Assembly: GCF_000217955.3 (NCBI RefSeq)
Contig: NZ_AFOY02000015.1
Coordinates: 124,001 to 188,000 of the forward strand
DNA: 64,000 bases
Source: Pseudomonas fluorescens HK44
GTDB taxonomy: Bacteria > Pseudomonadota > Gammaproteobacteria > Pseudomonadales > Pseudomonadaceae
Direction of reading: 5' to 3'
The notes under the pieces were generated by a model. The model was not told the origin of the DNA. It worked only from the letters and a program-made list of their open reading frames with translations, and did no database searches. How positions within the stretch are numbered: the stretch's first letter is position 1; each line of letters opens with the position of its first letter. Made by a program: the position numbers and the translations under genes. Below are positions 8,256-16,705 of this stretch, piece after piece.

Positions 8256-8580
8256 AGGCACTTTTTGCGGTGAATTACGCCACGCTGACCTGCGTGGTGT
8301 AGCCGTTTGTCTTCTCTATACAGCCGCTCGATTGAATTTCTTGCTATAAACGCACTCCGATAACCGCCTCAACGCTTGCCAAAGAGCAATTTAAGGGCTT
8401 TATCGGACAAATTCCCTGTCTTTTCAGTTGCTGAGGTTGCAAGTCGGCCTTAGACTGCCGCCCCTCGTAAATTGAGTGCCGGGTGGCGCTTGGAATGTAC
8501 GGCGCCTTTCCAAGGCCTTGCAGGTCGACCGGAAAGCTCCCTGATTCGCCTTAATGCACGTATTTTTTATAGAGAAATCA
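8256..8580. other. Intergenic stretch without a recognisable gene
   Basis: This 325-bp stretch lies between the oprB remnant and the DksA2-like gene. I see no convincing reading frame, REP or terminator in it. It probably contains the promoter of the downstream gene, but I cannot pick one confidently. Confidence 0.6.
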
Positions 8581-8985
8581 ATGACAAAGGAAAAGTTGCT
8601 GGCCATGCCGGCGGATGACTACATGAATGCCGAGCAACAGGCTTTTTTCACCGAGCTGTTGCAAGCCATGAAAGTGGAAACCCACGAGCGCATCGAACAG
8701 AACCGCATCGCCATTGAGAGCCTGGATACCCCGGCTGACCCGGCTGACGCGGCTTCGGTCGAGGAAGAGCGCACCTGGCTGGTCAACGCCATTGATCGTG
8801 ATCAGCGCATGCTGCCTCAGCTGGAAAGAGCGCTGGAGCGTATCGGCGACGACACCTTCGGCTGGTGCGACGACAGCGGCGAGCCGATCGGCCTGAAACG
8901 CCTGCTGATCAGCCCGACCACCAAGTACTGCATCGAAGCTCAAGAGCGTCACGAGCAAATCGACAAGCACCAGCGTCAAGCCTGA
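8581..8985 (+). CDS. DksA/TraR-family RNA polymerase regulator, DksA2-like
   Basis: This 134-aa protein has the coiled-coil plus globular layout of DksA, which binds the RNA polymerase secondary channel and acts with ppGpp. The coil tip has the acidic motif DPADAA (53-58). In the globular domain the two CxxC pairs of DksA are reduced to one cysteine each: Cys96 in WCDDSG and Cys117 in YCIEAQ. This is the pattern of P. aeruginosa DksA2, which works without structural zinc; DksA2 is also 134 aa as I recall. I chose ATG 8581 over the upstream ATG 8554 to match that length. Low-zinc induction is known for DksA2, but no Zur site was identified here. Confidence 0.85.
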   Translation: MTKEKLLAMPADDYMNAEQQAFFTELLQAMKVETHERIEQNRIAIESLDTPADPADAASVEEERTWLVNAIDRDQRMLPQLERALERIGDDTFGWCDDSGEPIGLKRLLISPTTKYCIEAQERHEQIDKHQRQA

Positions 8986-8999
8986 TTCAGTAGCGCCCA

Positions 9000-9061
9000 T
9001 TCGCGGGCAAGCCCGCTTCCACAGGTCACACTTCACCTGTGGAAGCGGGCTTGCCCGCGAA
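9000..9061. repeat. Palindromic REP hairpin downstream of the dksA-like gene
   Basis: TTCGCGGGCAAGCCCGCTTC with its following bases is repeated as a near-perfect reverse complement around a short loop. It forms a very long GC-rich stem just after the stop codon and may help end transcription. The arms match the local REP family. Confidence 0.9.
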
Positions 9062-9200
9062 GCTTTTTGCCGCCTGGAAAATATCCCCGCACTTCTATTG
9101 ATTTGCTGCAAGCACCACGACTAATGGACCATAGATAATGGCCTTCTGGTGGCGCTTAATGCTGACACAACAAATAGAAGACGCAGTGGGGGTAATGAAC

Positions 9201-10811
9201 ATGGCACGCGACGGATCTCTGGCTGGCGCAGCAGCGCAATCGCTGATTTCACCCAAGGCTGATACGCGCTGGTTAGCGCCAGCGCTGCAAAGCGCGGCCC
9301 TGATGCTGTTGTTGTGCGCCTTGGCACTTGGCGGCTGGTCGCTTTATCTCTGTCTGCCTTTGGCAGTACTGATTGTATGGCTGCCCCGGCTGCGTTCGCG
9401 GGCAGCCGTCGATGTTCCTGTCGCCGACACGTCCGGTGCGATCACCGAACTGACTCGCGATCTTTCTTATTCGACCAGTCATAACGCGTTGTCTGCCGCT
9501 GGCGTGGCCTATTCGGTCAAGCAATTGGCCAGCAAACTGCAGTCGCAACTCGATGCTGCCGCGCAGATCGTCAGCAGTGCCGAAGTCATGATCGGGACTG
9601 AGAAAGCAACTTCACAACTCAGCCAGCAAGCCTTGAGCGCCGCCAGCGAAGCCCACCAGAGCAGTGTTCTGGGGAGCACCGTGCTGGCGGAATCCATTAC
9701 GCGGATGCATCAACTCAGTGCGCGTGCCAACGATAGTCGCGAGTTGATCGAAGCCCTGAGTGTGCGCAGTGAAGACATCCAGCGAGTGACGCTGGTGATT
9801 CAGACCATCGCCAGCCAGACCAATCTGCTGGCGCTGAACGCGGCGATTGAAGCGGCGCGGGCCGGAGAACATGGCCGTGGCTTTGCAGTGGTTGCCGATG
9901 AAGTCCGCGGGCTGGCTGGGCGTACTGCAGCCGCTACGGGGGAGGTCGGGTTGATGGTGGCCGACATCCAGCAACGCACGGCGCAGGTGGTCGAGCAAAT
10001 CCGTCAGCTATCCAGCGACCTGAACAACGGTGTCGAGCAAGTCGAACAGACCGGACAGCATTTGCAAAACATCGCCCGACTGGCCGCCGGGGTTGAAACC
10101 CAGGTCGCTGAAATCGCCAGTGGCTCAAGCAACAATCACCAACAACTGGACAGCCTGTTTCATGCCGTCGAACAGATGCGCAGCGACCTGGCGGTCAGTG
10201 ATCAGCAAACCCGGCACCTGGCGCAAGCGGCGGTGCAAATGGAGGGGCAGGCCGAGACCATCAGCGAACGCCTCGCCGAAGTCGGACTGGACGACTACCA
10301 CCAACGGATCTATGACCTGGCGCGCGAAGGTGCCAGTCAGATCGCCGAGCGTTTTGCGCAGGACATCGACCAGGGGCGCGTCAGTCTGGAGGACCTGTTC
10401 GACCGCAACTACCAGGCAATTCCCAACACGACGCCCACCAAGTTCCAGACCCGTTTTGATCGCTATGCCGATCAGGTGCTGCCGGGGATACAGGAACCCT
10501 TGCTCAAGCGTCATGAAGGCCTGGTGTTTGCGATCGCTTGTACCCAGCAAGGCTATGTACCGACGCACAATGCGACCTTCAGTCAGCCGCTGACCGGCGA
10601 CGTACACGTCGACACGTTGCATAACCGCACCAAACGCAAATTCACTGACCGTACCGGTATTCGCTGTGGCAGCCATCAACAGCCTGTATTACTTCAGACC
10701 TATACTCGTGATACGGGTGAATTGATGCATGACTTGTCGGTTCCGATCATGCTCAAAGGGCGGCACTGGGGTGGATTACGATTAGGTTACAAACCTGAAA
10801 GCCCACGTTAA
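9201..10811 (+). CDS. Methyl-accepting chemotaxis protein with C-terminal sensor-like module
   Basis: This 536-aa chemoreceptor starts with a short N-terminus and two closely spaced hydrophobic segments (about 30-70), so it has almost no periplasmic domain. A long coiled coil follows. The conserved signalling tip [20 protein letters not shown] and the adjacent [15 protein letters not shown] form the CheA/CheW contact region. After it, the last 130 or so residues form an extra globular module with an FDRNYQ...P.KFQTRFD pattern, seen in other chemoreceptors that appear to sense in the cytoplasm. ATG 9201 follows GTGGGGGTAATGAAC; ATG 9195 is also possible. The ligand is unknown. Confidence 0.88.
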   Translation: MARDGSLAGAAAQSLISPKADTRWLAPALQSAALMLLLCALALGGWSLYLCLPLAVLIVWLPRLRSRAAVDVPVADTSGAITELTRDLSYSTSHNALSAAGVAYSVKQLASKLQSQLDAAAQIVSSAEVMIGTEKATSQLSQQALSAASEAHQSSVLGSTVLAESITRMHQLSARANDSRELIEALSVRSEDIQRVTLVIQTIASQTNLLALNAAIEAARAGEHGRGFAVVADEVRGLAGRTAAATGEVGLMVADIQQRTAQVVEQIRQLSSDLNNGVEQVEQTGQHLQNIARLAAGVETQVAEIASGSSNNHQQLDSLFHAVEQMRSDLAVSDQQTRHLAQAAVQMEGQAETISERLAEVGLDDYHQRIYDLAREGASQIAERFAQDIDQGRVSLEDLFDRNYQAIPNTTPTKFQTRFDRYADQVLPGIQEPLLKRHEGLVFAIACTQQGYVPTHNATFSQPLTGDVHVDTLHNRTKRKFTDRTGIRCGSHQQPVLLQTYTRDTGELMHDLSVPIMLKGRHWGGLRLGYKPESPR

Positions 10812-10948
10812 GGCAGTTCCTGGGGGGACAAGTGATTGTTACCGGTTATGCAAGGAAATTGTGCAGGCAGGTGGCTATTTCCAGGGAGAGGGACTCATTA
10901 ATATTTCTACATTGTTAGGAAGCTAATGAAAATTTCCGAGGTGCTCTC

Positions 10949-11152
10949 ATGCAAAGCAAAGTCGACGTGGCGGTGATGATTGGCAGTGGCGTGCCTGCTG
11001 GATTGCGGGCGGTAGGGCAAAGCGTGTGTTGGGTTGTCTTGCTCAATGGCGAGCAACGCGGCACTGCATTCTCGAGCCGCAATGAGGCCGAGGAATGCAA
11101 GGCCGCCTGGTTGGCGCAACTGAACGCCGAAAAGCCCGACAGCCTGCATTAA
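10949..11152 (+). CDS. Small conserved protein, unknown function
   Basis: This 67-aa protein starts at an ATG preceded by GAGGTG at good spacing. The sequence has a hydrophobic central strand (VCWVVLLNGEQRGTAF) followed by a helix-forming, charged end. It looks like a small cytosolic alpha/beta protein of the type conserved among pseudomonads. It stands alone, with no obvious operon partner. Confidence 0.7.
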   Translation: MQSKVDVAVMIGSGVPAGLRAVGQSVCWVVLLNGEQRGTAFSSRNEAEECKAAWLAQLNAEKPDSLH

Positions 11153-11194
11153 ATCGTTTTCGCTAATGAGACTGCTGAAGTCGCGAGCTGTCGA

Positions 11195-11425
11195 TCAGGC
11201 TTTCAGCGCGCCTTCATCAACGGCAAGCTTCAGCGCTTTGGCGGATTCCATGGCTGCGGCTGCGGCGACGTCTTTGGTCTTGAACCAGCGGTCTTTTTCG
11301 ACCTGGTGGTAAGTCACGGAGGTCAGCGGCGGCTTGGCGCGCATGACTATGACCGCCTGGAATTCGCCATCGACGTCTCTGGCTTCGCCCCAAATAAAAA
11401 ATTCGCCGATATCTAATTCCGTCAC
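11195..11425 (-). CDS. Small conserved protein, unknown function (GTG start)
   Basis: This 76-aa protein opens MTELDIGEFFIWGEARDVDG and ends in an alanine-rich helix. I chose GTG 11425 because GGGAAGG lies just upstream and the frame begins there. There are no signal peptide, membrane segment or recognisable domain. It converges on the 67-aa gene, 42 bp away. Confidence 0.65.
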   Translation of the reverse strand: MTELDIGEFFIWGEARDVDGEFQAVIVMRAKPPLTSVTYHQVEKDRWFKTKDVAAAAAMESAKALKLAVDEGALKA

Positions 11426-11584
11426 GTACGCCTTCCCTTGTAAATTATTCTGCTGTTTTCAACGCAGCCCGCCGAAGGGGCTGAGTTTCAATGGTCGGGC
11501 AGTATGGCAGTTGTTGCTTGCCGGCGGCGCAGTTAAGTCATCGGTGTGACGAAACGACAGCGCAGGCAAACGCAATCGAGTGTG

Positions 11585-11776
11585 TCAGCAGCGGGTTTCG
11601 AGGTTTCTGGCGAGGGCGCAGGCTTCGTTGTGGTCACCACGGAAACCTCTTACACGACCGGTCGCGGTTTCTTTGATATGGAAAAAGCGGTTACCCGCCA
11701 GAACCACCTGATAACGCAGGTGAGGGCTATAGGTATGGGTGTTTGTGTGCTGGGCAGGGAGGGTCAGCGTGCTCAT
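11585..11776 (-). CDS. Small conserved protein, unknown function
   Basis: This 63-aa protein has an N-terminal polar, His/Thr-rich stretch, a central strand region (YQVVLAGNRFFHIKETATGR) and a C-terminal helix with a single cysteine. ATG 11776 follows AAGGAATTC and is preferred over the upstream ATG. The function is unrecognised. Confidence 0.65.
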   Translation of the reverse strand: MSTLTLPAQHTNTHTYSPHLRYQVVLAGNRFFHIKETATGRVRGFRGDHNEACALARNLETRC

Positions 11777-11812
11777 ATGAATTCCTTTTCTATGGTTTGC
11801 CGACGGATACAC

Positions 11813-12186
11813 GTCGCTTTAGGTAGTCTAGGGGCGCATGGCTGCTCTAGAATCGCCTCCACGGGTTGGAGGCTCATGCCTATCTAAAGCAATTTTTTCT
11901 GGCGATATGTCGGAAAAGTGCTTTTTTTAAAGAGTTTTCTCCCTAAAGTAGATAGTCCAGTATTCTCTGGCCGTTAGAAGGGCGATTTCCTTCAGCATCT
12001 GACGATCGCCAGCGAAGACGGGGGGATGGGCATTCCAGTAGTCTTTTCCTACCCTGCGATGAAGGAGCTTTCAGCTCGCTTCACGATTTCAGCTTGGGTC
12101 ATTGTTGCGACATTTTCGGTATGACCGTTTTTCTGCTGCCTGTTTTTTCTGCGGGTAGCGTCATTTTCAGATGTGGGGATGTTTCC
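11813..12186. other. Intergenic region, no gene seen
   Basis: This 374-bp stretch has several T- and A-runs and a small hairpin at 11855-11873 (GCCTCCA pairing with TGGAGGC). I found no supported reading frame. Promoters for the flanking divergent small genes probably lie here. Confidence 0.5.
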
Positions 12187-12657
12187 TTGGCAGTAAGTAA
12201 TCTCGATATGCATGCTTTGTTCGTGCTGGGTGATCTACGCGCAAAGCTGGTCAAGCAGTTTCAATCACGTTTCGTTTACATCACCGAGCAGACCCCTGAA
12301 GGTATTTACGTCGCCGAGATCGACACCGAGTCGGCACTGGTGGTGGACGACAAGCCTCGCCTGGAGCTCAAGGTCGGTGATCATTTCCGCGCAGCGGTAT
12401 TGCCGAGTCGCGAAGGTGGCAAATTCGAAATCAAGTTTCGCGAGATCAAGCTGACGGTCTACGGCCTCGGTGATTACGCGTTCGTGACCACAGCAGAAGG
12501 CCACGCCATTCTGTTCAAGGAAGGCCATAGCGTAGTGACGGTGTTTGCCGCTCACCAACAGTTGCAGGAAGGCCTGACCAAAACCTTGAAAGCGGTAACC
12601 GGCAAAGCTGCCAAGTGGCGCAAAGGCGAACTCATAACGTTCAAGGCCAGTGAGTAA
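12187..12657 (+). CDS. Conserved hypothetical protein, first of a coupled pair
   Basis: This protein is about 156 aa. It is beta-rich in its first half (FQSRFVYITEQTPEGIYVAE) with a lysine-rich C-terminal helix. I recognise no domain. The start is uncertain: TTG 12187 follows GTGGGGATG at usual spacing, ATG 12208 is an alternative, and longer upstream frames look less natural. The stop codon directly abuts the ATG of the next gene, so the two are probably translationally coupled. Confidence 0.65.
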   Translation: MAVSNLDMHALFVLGDLRAKLVKQFQSRFVYITEQTPEGIYVAEIDTESALVVDDKPRLELKVGDHFRAAVLPSREGGKFEIKFREIKLTVYGLGDYAFVTTAEGHAILFKEGHSVVTVFAAHQQLQEGLTKTLKAVTGKAAKWRKGELITFKASE

Positions 12658-12861
12658 ATGAGCCTGTCCCGGGCCGACTTCCATGAGCAGAACCAGGGCA
12701 GTGCTCGCGCACAAGCCCAGCGCCTGTTCGCTCGGAAAGCTGTTCTGCAGGGCGCCTGGCTGAGCTGGGTGGCATCACAGATCTACACCTTGCGTCCGGC
12801 GGAGTACGCCAGCATGGTGCGAAGGGAGTTGCAGCACTTGCAGGACTCTTCTGAAAGTTGA
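12658..12861 (+). CDS. Small basic/helical protein, second of a coupled pair
   Basis: This 67-aa helical protein is rich in Ala, Gln and Arg in its first half and has the segment WLSWVASQIYTLRPAEYASM. Its ATG follows the upstream TAA with no gap, so expression is probably tied to the preceding gene. There is no recognised domain. The pair may form a two-protein unit, but nothing here shows its role. Confidence 0.65.
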   Translation: MSLSRADFHEQNQGSARAQAQRLFARKAVLQGAWLSWVASQIYTLRPAEYASMVRRELQHLQDSSES

Positions 12862-12980
12862 TCGTTGGACCTCGAACGCACAAACCTCTACTACAGTCAG
12901 TTGACTGAGTATTCGCAGGTGCGCGGCTTGTGTGCGCAACGCCGTCCTGCCATGGCTGTGAACAGCACGAGGTGTAACGC

Positions 12981-13994
12981 ATGAAAGGTTTTCGACTGCT
13001 GCTGGGAAGTCTGCTAACCGCTGTTGGTGTGTGGGTGTCGCCCGTGACCGTAATGGCCGCACCGGCCCCAATCCACTTCGCTGACCTGAACTGGGAAAGC
13101 GGCAGTCTGATCACCGACATTTTGCGGATCATTGTCGAGAAAGGTTACGGCCTGCCGACCGATACCTTGCCGGGCACCACCATCACCCTGGAAACCGCGT
13201 TGGCCAACAATGACATTCAGGTCATTGGCGAAGAGTGGGCCGGTCGCAGTCCGGTCTGGGTCAAGGCCGAAGCTGAAGGCAAGGTGGCGAGTATCGGCGA
13301 TACGGTCAAAGGCGCAACCGAAGGCTGGTGGGTGCCGGAATACGTGATCAAGGGCGATCCGGCCAAAGGCATCAAGCCATTGGCGCCGGACTTGCGCAGC
13401 GTCTCGGACCTGCCGCGCTACAAGGATGTCTTCAGCGATCCGGAAAGCCCCGGCAAAGGCCGTTTTCTCAATAGCCCGATCGGCTGGACCTCGGAAGTGG
13501 TCAACAAGCAGAAGCTCAAGGCCTATGGCCTGACGGACAGCTATGTGAATTTTCGCAGCGGTTCCGGCGCGGCGCTGGACGCAGAGATCACCTCGTCCAT
13601 TCGTCGTGGCAAGCCGGTGCTGTTTTATTACTGGTCGCCAACGCCATTGCTCGGGCGCTTCAAACTGGTTCAGCTGGAAGAGCCTCCGTTCGATGCCGAG
13701 GCCTGGAAGACCTTGACCGATGCTGATAACCCCAATCCAAAACCTACGCGCTCGTTGCCCTCGAAATTGTCGATTGGGGTGTCCGCGCCGTTCCAGAAAC
13801 AGTATCCGCAGGTGACTGCGTTTTTCAGCAAGGTCGACTTGCCTATCGGGCCGTTGAACAAGGCCCTGGCCGAAATCAGCGAGAATCACACCGCGCCGCG
13901 CCAGGCAGCCGAAGCCTTCATGAAGGCGCACCCGGAGGTCTGGCGGGCGTGGCTGCCTGCTGAGGTGGCGGACAAGGTCTCTGCCAGTCTGTAG
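12981..13994 (+). CDS. Glycine betaine/proline-type ABC substrate-binding protein
   Basis: This 337-aa periplasmic binding protein is of the OpuAC/ProX type, expected to bind quaternary amines such as betaine, choline or carnitine. A signal peptide with a hydrophobic core and an AxA-type cleavage site ends near residue 27 (VMAAPAP). The domain opens FADLNWESGSLITDILRII, as in this family, and aromatic residues typical of cation-pi boxes are present (EGWWVPEY, FYYWSP). GAGGTG precedes the ATG. No permease or ATPase gene is nearby, so it is an orphan that would have to share a transporter, as known for CaiX and BetX in P. aeruginosa. Confidence 0.9.
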   Translation: MKGFRLLLGSLLTAVGVWVSPVTVMAAPAPIHFADLNWESGSLITDILRIIVEKGYGLPTDTLPGTTITLETALANNDIQVIGEEWAGRSPVWVKAEAEGKVASIGDTVKGATEGWWVPEYVIKGDPAKGIKPLAPDLRSVSDLPRYKDVFSDPESPGKGRFLNSPIGWTSEVVNKQKLKAYGLTDSYVNFRSGSGAALDAEITSSIRRGKPVLFYYWSPTPLLGRFKLVQLEEPPFDAEAWKTLTDADNPNPKPTRSLPSKLSIGVSAPFQKQYPQVTAFFSKVDLPIGPLNKALAEISENHTAPRQAAEAFMKAHPEVWRAWLPAEVADKVSASL

Positions 13995-14131
13995 GGCACC
14001 GGGTTGATCAATGAGCGGTCAGTTCTGGCAAATTTCATGGGGCGTGACTTCAACATTGCCGTGGAACAATGCACCGACAAAAACTCTGGTCTAGGCTGTT
14101 TCTTCTGCCATTGTTTCCAGGAACCCCGCTC

Positions 14132-14569
14132 ATGATGTTTGTGCTTGCCCAATGGATCGTCGCCGCGTTTGTGCTGATCAGCCTGATTCATCTGTACTGG
14201 GCGCTTGGCGGTCGATGGGCCAGTGACGCCGTGGTGCCACAGGTACAAGAGGGTGCGGAGGAAGGGCTGCGACCGGCGTTCAAACCTTCTGCAACGGGAA
14301 CCCTGGCGGTGGCTGTCGGGTTGTTGCTGATAGCCTTGATGGTGTGCCTGCGGGTCGGTCTGTTTGTGCCGGCAGTCGGGCACTGGTCGCTGCAATGGCT
14401 GATCAGTGCAATTGCCTTGCTGATGTTTGCCCGCGCGATCGGTGATTCGAACCTTGTCGGCTTTTTCAAGGAACAGGCCGGGTCGAAGTTCGCGCGTCTC
14501 GACACCTGGGCCTATTCACCGCTGTGTGTGGTGTTGGGGGCGGGATTGTTAGTGGTCGCTTGGGTTTGA
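14132..14569 (+). CDS. DUF3995-type membrane protein
   Basis: This 145-aa inner-membrane protein has about four hydrophobic helices: one at the N-terminus (VLAQWIVAAFVLISLIHLYW), two in the middle and one at the end (LCVVLGAGLLVVAWV). The HLYWALGG segment and the FARAIGDSNLVGFFK loop are typical of DUF3995. ATG 14132 follows AGGAAC and fits the family N-terminus better than the ATG 63 bp upstream. Function is unknown. Confidence 0.8.
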   Translation: MMFVLAQWIVAAFVLISLIHLYWALGGRWASDAVVPQVQEGAEEGLRPAFKPSATGTLAVAVGLLLIALMVCLRVGLFVPAVGHWSLQWLISAIALLMFARAIGDSNLVGFFKEQAGSKFARLDTWAYSPLCVVLGAGLLVVAWV

Positions 14570-14584
14570 GGCGACCGGGCTATC

Positions 14585-14610
14585 GCCATCGCGAGCAGGC
14601 TTGCTCCCAC
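14585..14610. repeat. REP element, left half of an interrupted pair
   Basis: GCCATCGCGAGCAGGCTTGC plus CTCCCAC is a standard REP in one orientation. Its inverted partner lies at 16007-16030 on the other side of the IS110-family element. Confidence 0.85.
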
Positions 14611-14662
14611 CTGGATTTGCTGTGTACACATAATCTCAATACAACACAGATCTAATAATGAA

Positions 14663-14674
14663 ATGGCTACCCCC
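14663..14674. repeat. Left sub-terminal inverted repeat of the IS110-family element
   Basis: ATGGCTACCCCC pairs with 15991-16002 at 11 of 12 positions. Such internal repeats set the IS1111 group apart from other IS110 elements. Confidence 0.75.
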
Positions 14675-14732
14675 GCCGCCCCCTGTGATCGCCCACTAAG
14701 CTTTCGCAGGGGGCTCATCGGAGACCGTTGCC

Positions 14733-15758
14733 ATGAACAAAGTAGCTATTGCCGCCATCGATCTGGGAAAACACTCTTTCCATCTACACGCGCAAGATGA
14801 TCGTGGTCATGAGCTTTACCGCAAAAAGTTTACTCGTGCGGCGCTCATGCAGCACCTGATGAATCTCGAACCCTGCACCGTTGTGATGGAAGCCTGCGGC
14901 GGAGCCCACTTCATGGCGCAGGAGGTCGCGAAGCTGGGACATACGCCCAAGCTCATTGCCCCGCATCTCGTACGCCCTTACGTGAAAAGCAACAAAAACG
15001 ACTTCGCTGATGCCGAGGCGATCTGCGAGGCGGCGACTCGTCCAACAATGCGCTTTGTACACCCCAAAACCCAGGCTCAGCAGCTGCTGGCCATGCTCAA
15101 CTCGACACGCGATTCGTTCATCAAAGAGCGCACCGCGACCGTCAATCGGATTCACGCAGCGCTTTTGGAGGTCGGCGTCAGTCTGGCCACAGGCTTCAAG
15201 CCCATCAAAGAACTGCCCGCTCGGCTTGAAGCGAGTTCAATTCCTGTGCCCATCAAAAAACTTCTGACGAGGTTGCAGGAGCACTTCACCTATCTGGATG
15301 GGCAGATCAAGACGCTGGACAAGGAAGTGGAATGCCAGGCCGCCGAAGATGATCTGGCGGCTCGTTTGATGACCATGCCCTGCGTAGGCCCGATCACCTC
15401 CAGCGTCCTGGCTGCCGAATTGGGCGATGGCAAGCAGTTCAAATGCGGCCGAGGCTATTCGGCCTCAATCGGGCTGATACCCAAACAGCATTCTACGGGC
15501 GGCAAGACCGTCCTGCTGGGCATCAGCAAGCGAGGTGATCGCAACCAGCGGCGCCTGCTTGTCCAATGTGCCCGTGTTTACCTGATGCAACTGGACCGAC
15601 AGAAAGGCTGGCTGGCGGACTGGGTCCGGCAGCTATTGGCCCACCATCACTCCAACCATGTGGTCTGCGCGCTGGCCAACAAGCTGGCAAGGATCGCCTG
15701 GGCGATTGCTGCCCACCACACTGAATTTGATGCAGGGCCAACCGCGATGAACGCCTGA
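14733..15758 (+). CDS. IS110-family DEDD transposase
   Basis: This 341-aa recombinase has an N-terminal RuvC-like DEDD domain with candidate catalytic residues Asp10 (AAIDLGKHSF), Glu53 (VVMEACGG), Asp90 and Asp93 (KNDFADAEAI). A helical linker follows. The C-terminal Tnp_20 domain has MPCVGPITSSVLAAELGDG and the serine-containing GLIPKQHSTGGK. The frame is intact. Members of this family use a bridge RNA encoded in the element to choose target and donor sites. The nearest groups are ISPpu9/ISPpu10-like elements, which insert into REPs. Confidence 0.93.
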   Translation: MNKVAIAAIDLGKHSFHLHAQDDRGHELYRKKFTRAALMQHLMNLEPCTVVMEACGGAHFMAQEVAKLGHTPKLIAPHLVRPYVKSNKNDFADAEAICEAATRPTMRFVHPKTQAQQLLAMLNSTRDSFIKERTATVNRIHAALLEVGVSLATGFKPIKELPARLEASSIPVPIKKLLTRLQEHFTYLDGQIKTLDKEVECQAAEDDLAARLMTMPCVGPITSSVLAAELGDGKQFKCGRGYSASIGLIPKQHSTGGKTVLLGISKRGDRNQRRLLVQCARVYLMQLDRQKGWLADWVRQLLAHHHSNHVVCALANKLARIAWAIAAHHTEFDAGPTAMNA

Positions 15759-16002
15759 CCCTGCTGTCACCCGAGCACCACCCACCTGGTTTTGCGATGC
15801 TGGATAACAGATGACGTGAACGGCTAACCGGCCTGACGACAACCCTGAGCTCCCACACGGCTGAAAGGCCGTTCGAATAATTAGGATCGTTAGGCATCGA
15901 TTCTCATCGAGGCGCGGGGTTGCCACCCCACACAGACGCCGGATAGATGAAAGCAAGCCAAACACGCATCAAAAACAGTATTGCAGAAAAGGGGGTAACC
16001 AT
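15759..16002 (+). ncRNA. Candidate bridge-RNA region in the IS right end
   Basis: This untranslated 244-bp stretch between the transposase stop and the right sub-terminal repeat has no convincing frame on either strand and contains short inverted repeats. IS1111-group elements encode their bridge RNA in this location. The RNA itself, its ends and its guide loops were not resolved. Confidence 0.4.
15991..16002. repeat. Right sub-terminal inverted repeat of the IS110-family element
   Basis: GGGGGTAACCAT is the partner of 14663-14674, differing at one base, and lies a few bases inside the right junction. Confidence 0.75.
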
Positions 16003-16006
16003 AGAT

Positions 16007-16030
16007 GTGGGAGCGAGCCTGCTCGCGAAG
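16007..16030. repeat. REP element, right half of the interrupted pair
   Basis: GTGGGAGCGAGCCTGCTCGC is the inverted partner of the REP at 14585-14610. The two would form a typical hairpin doublet if the IS were removed. Confidence 0.85.
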
Positions 16031-16061
16031 AGGCCTTCCCATTCACCACAACCCTTTGCAA

Positions 16062-16430
16062 TCAGCTACCACTTTCTGTCCGCCGACTGCTGACCTCGGC
16101 CGGCACGTCATCCCCGGCCATGCGCTTACGGAACAATGCCGCACGCGCCAGCAGCAAGGTGGTGACCGGCATGGTGATCGACAGCAGTATCGGGATCAGC
16201 CAGGCGTGCAACACCGGACTCGATTTGAGTGCCGAGAAATAGATGATCGACGCCAGTGCCACGCACCAGGCGCCCAAGGTCGAGGCCAAAGCCGGCGGGT
16301 GCATGCGTTGAAAGTAATCCTTCAAGCGCAGCAGTCCGATGGCGCCGATCAGCGCGAACAGGCTGCTGACCACCAGCAGGATCGCCACCGGGATTTCGAC
16401 CCACAAAGACAATTGACCCAGCTCATTCAT
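16062..16430 (-). CDS. mnhG: Na+/H+ antiporter subunit G (Mrp/Pha)
   Basis: This 122-aa inner-membrane subunit has three hydrophobic helices and the family motif GLLRLKDYFQRMHPPALAST after the first helix. MrpG is a small essential part of the multi-subunit cation/proton antiporter. It is the last gene of the operon and overlaps subunit F by 4 bp (ATGA). The C-terminal 20 residues are polar and probably cytoplasmic. Confidence 0.93.
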   Translation of the reverse strand: MNELGQLSLWVEIPVAILLVVSSLFALIGAIGLLRLKDYFQRMHPPALASTLGAWCVALASIIYFSALKSSPVLHAWLIPILLSITMPVTTLLLARAALFRKRMAGDDVPAEVSSRRTESGS

Positions 16431-16705
16431 TCGATCACCTCGCCACGCAGCAGGAATTTCGCCAGGGCAAACGAGCCGACGAAGCCGAACAGCGCAATCA
16501 GCAGCGCCGCTTCGAAGTAGGTGTCACTGGCATAGCGGACGCCCAGCACCAGCATCATCAGCATGGCGAGGATGTACAGGTAGTCCAGCGCCAGAACCCG
16601 GTCCTGTGCCGATGGACCTTTGAACAGGCGAATCAGCGTCAGCCCCATCGCCAGCGAGAAAATGAACAGGCTGAAGAGAACCGCATTCGAGAGCAGGGCA
16701 CTCAT
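16427..16705 (-). CDS. mnhF: Na+/H+ antiporter subunit F (Mrp/Pha)
   Basis: This 92-aa subunit has three predicted helices and the conserved segment LIRLFKGPSAQDRVLALDYL. MrpF has been linked to cholate or cation efflux in other bacteria, but here it should act in the complex. It overlaps its neighbours by 4 bp on both sides, consistent with translational coupling. Confidence 0.93.
   Translation of the reverse strand: MSALLSNAVLFSLFIFSLAMGLTLIRLFKGPSAQDRVLALDYLYILAMLMMLVLGVRYASDTYFEAALLIALFGFVGSFALAKFLLRGEVIE

Larger units (their letters stand above)
14652..16006 (+). mobile_element. IS110-family (IS1111-type) element inserted between REP halves
   Basis: The element is about 1.35 kb with one transposase gene. 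Sub-terminal inverted repeats are visible: ATGGCTACCCCC at 14663-14674 and GGGGGTAACCAT at 15991-16002, differing at one position. A short AGAT is present at both junctions. REP halves lie on both sides, and IS1111-group elements are known to target REP sequences. The untranslated right end is about 245 bp, longer than the left, as expected where IS1111 elements encode their bridge RNA. Exact ends are estimated. Confidence 0.85.
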
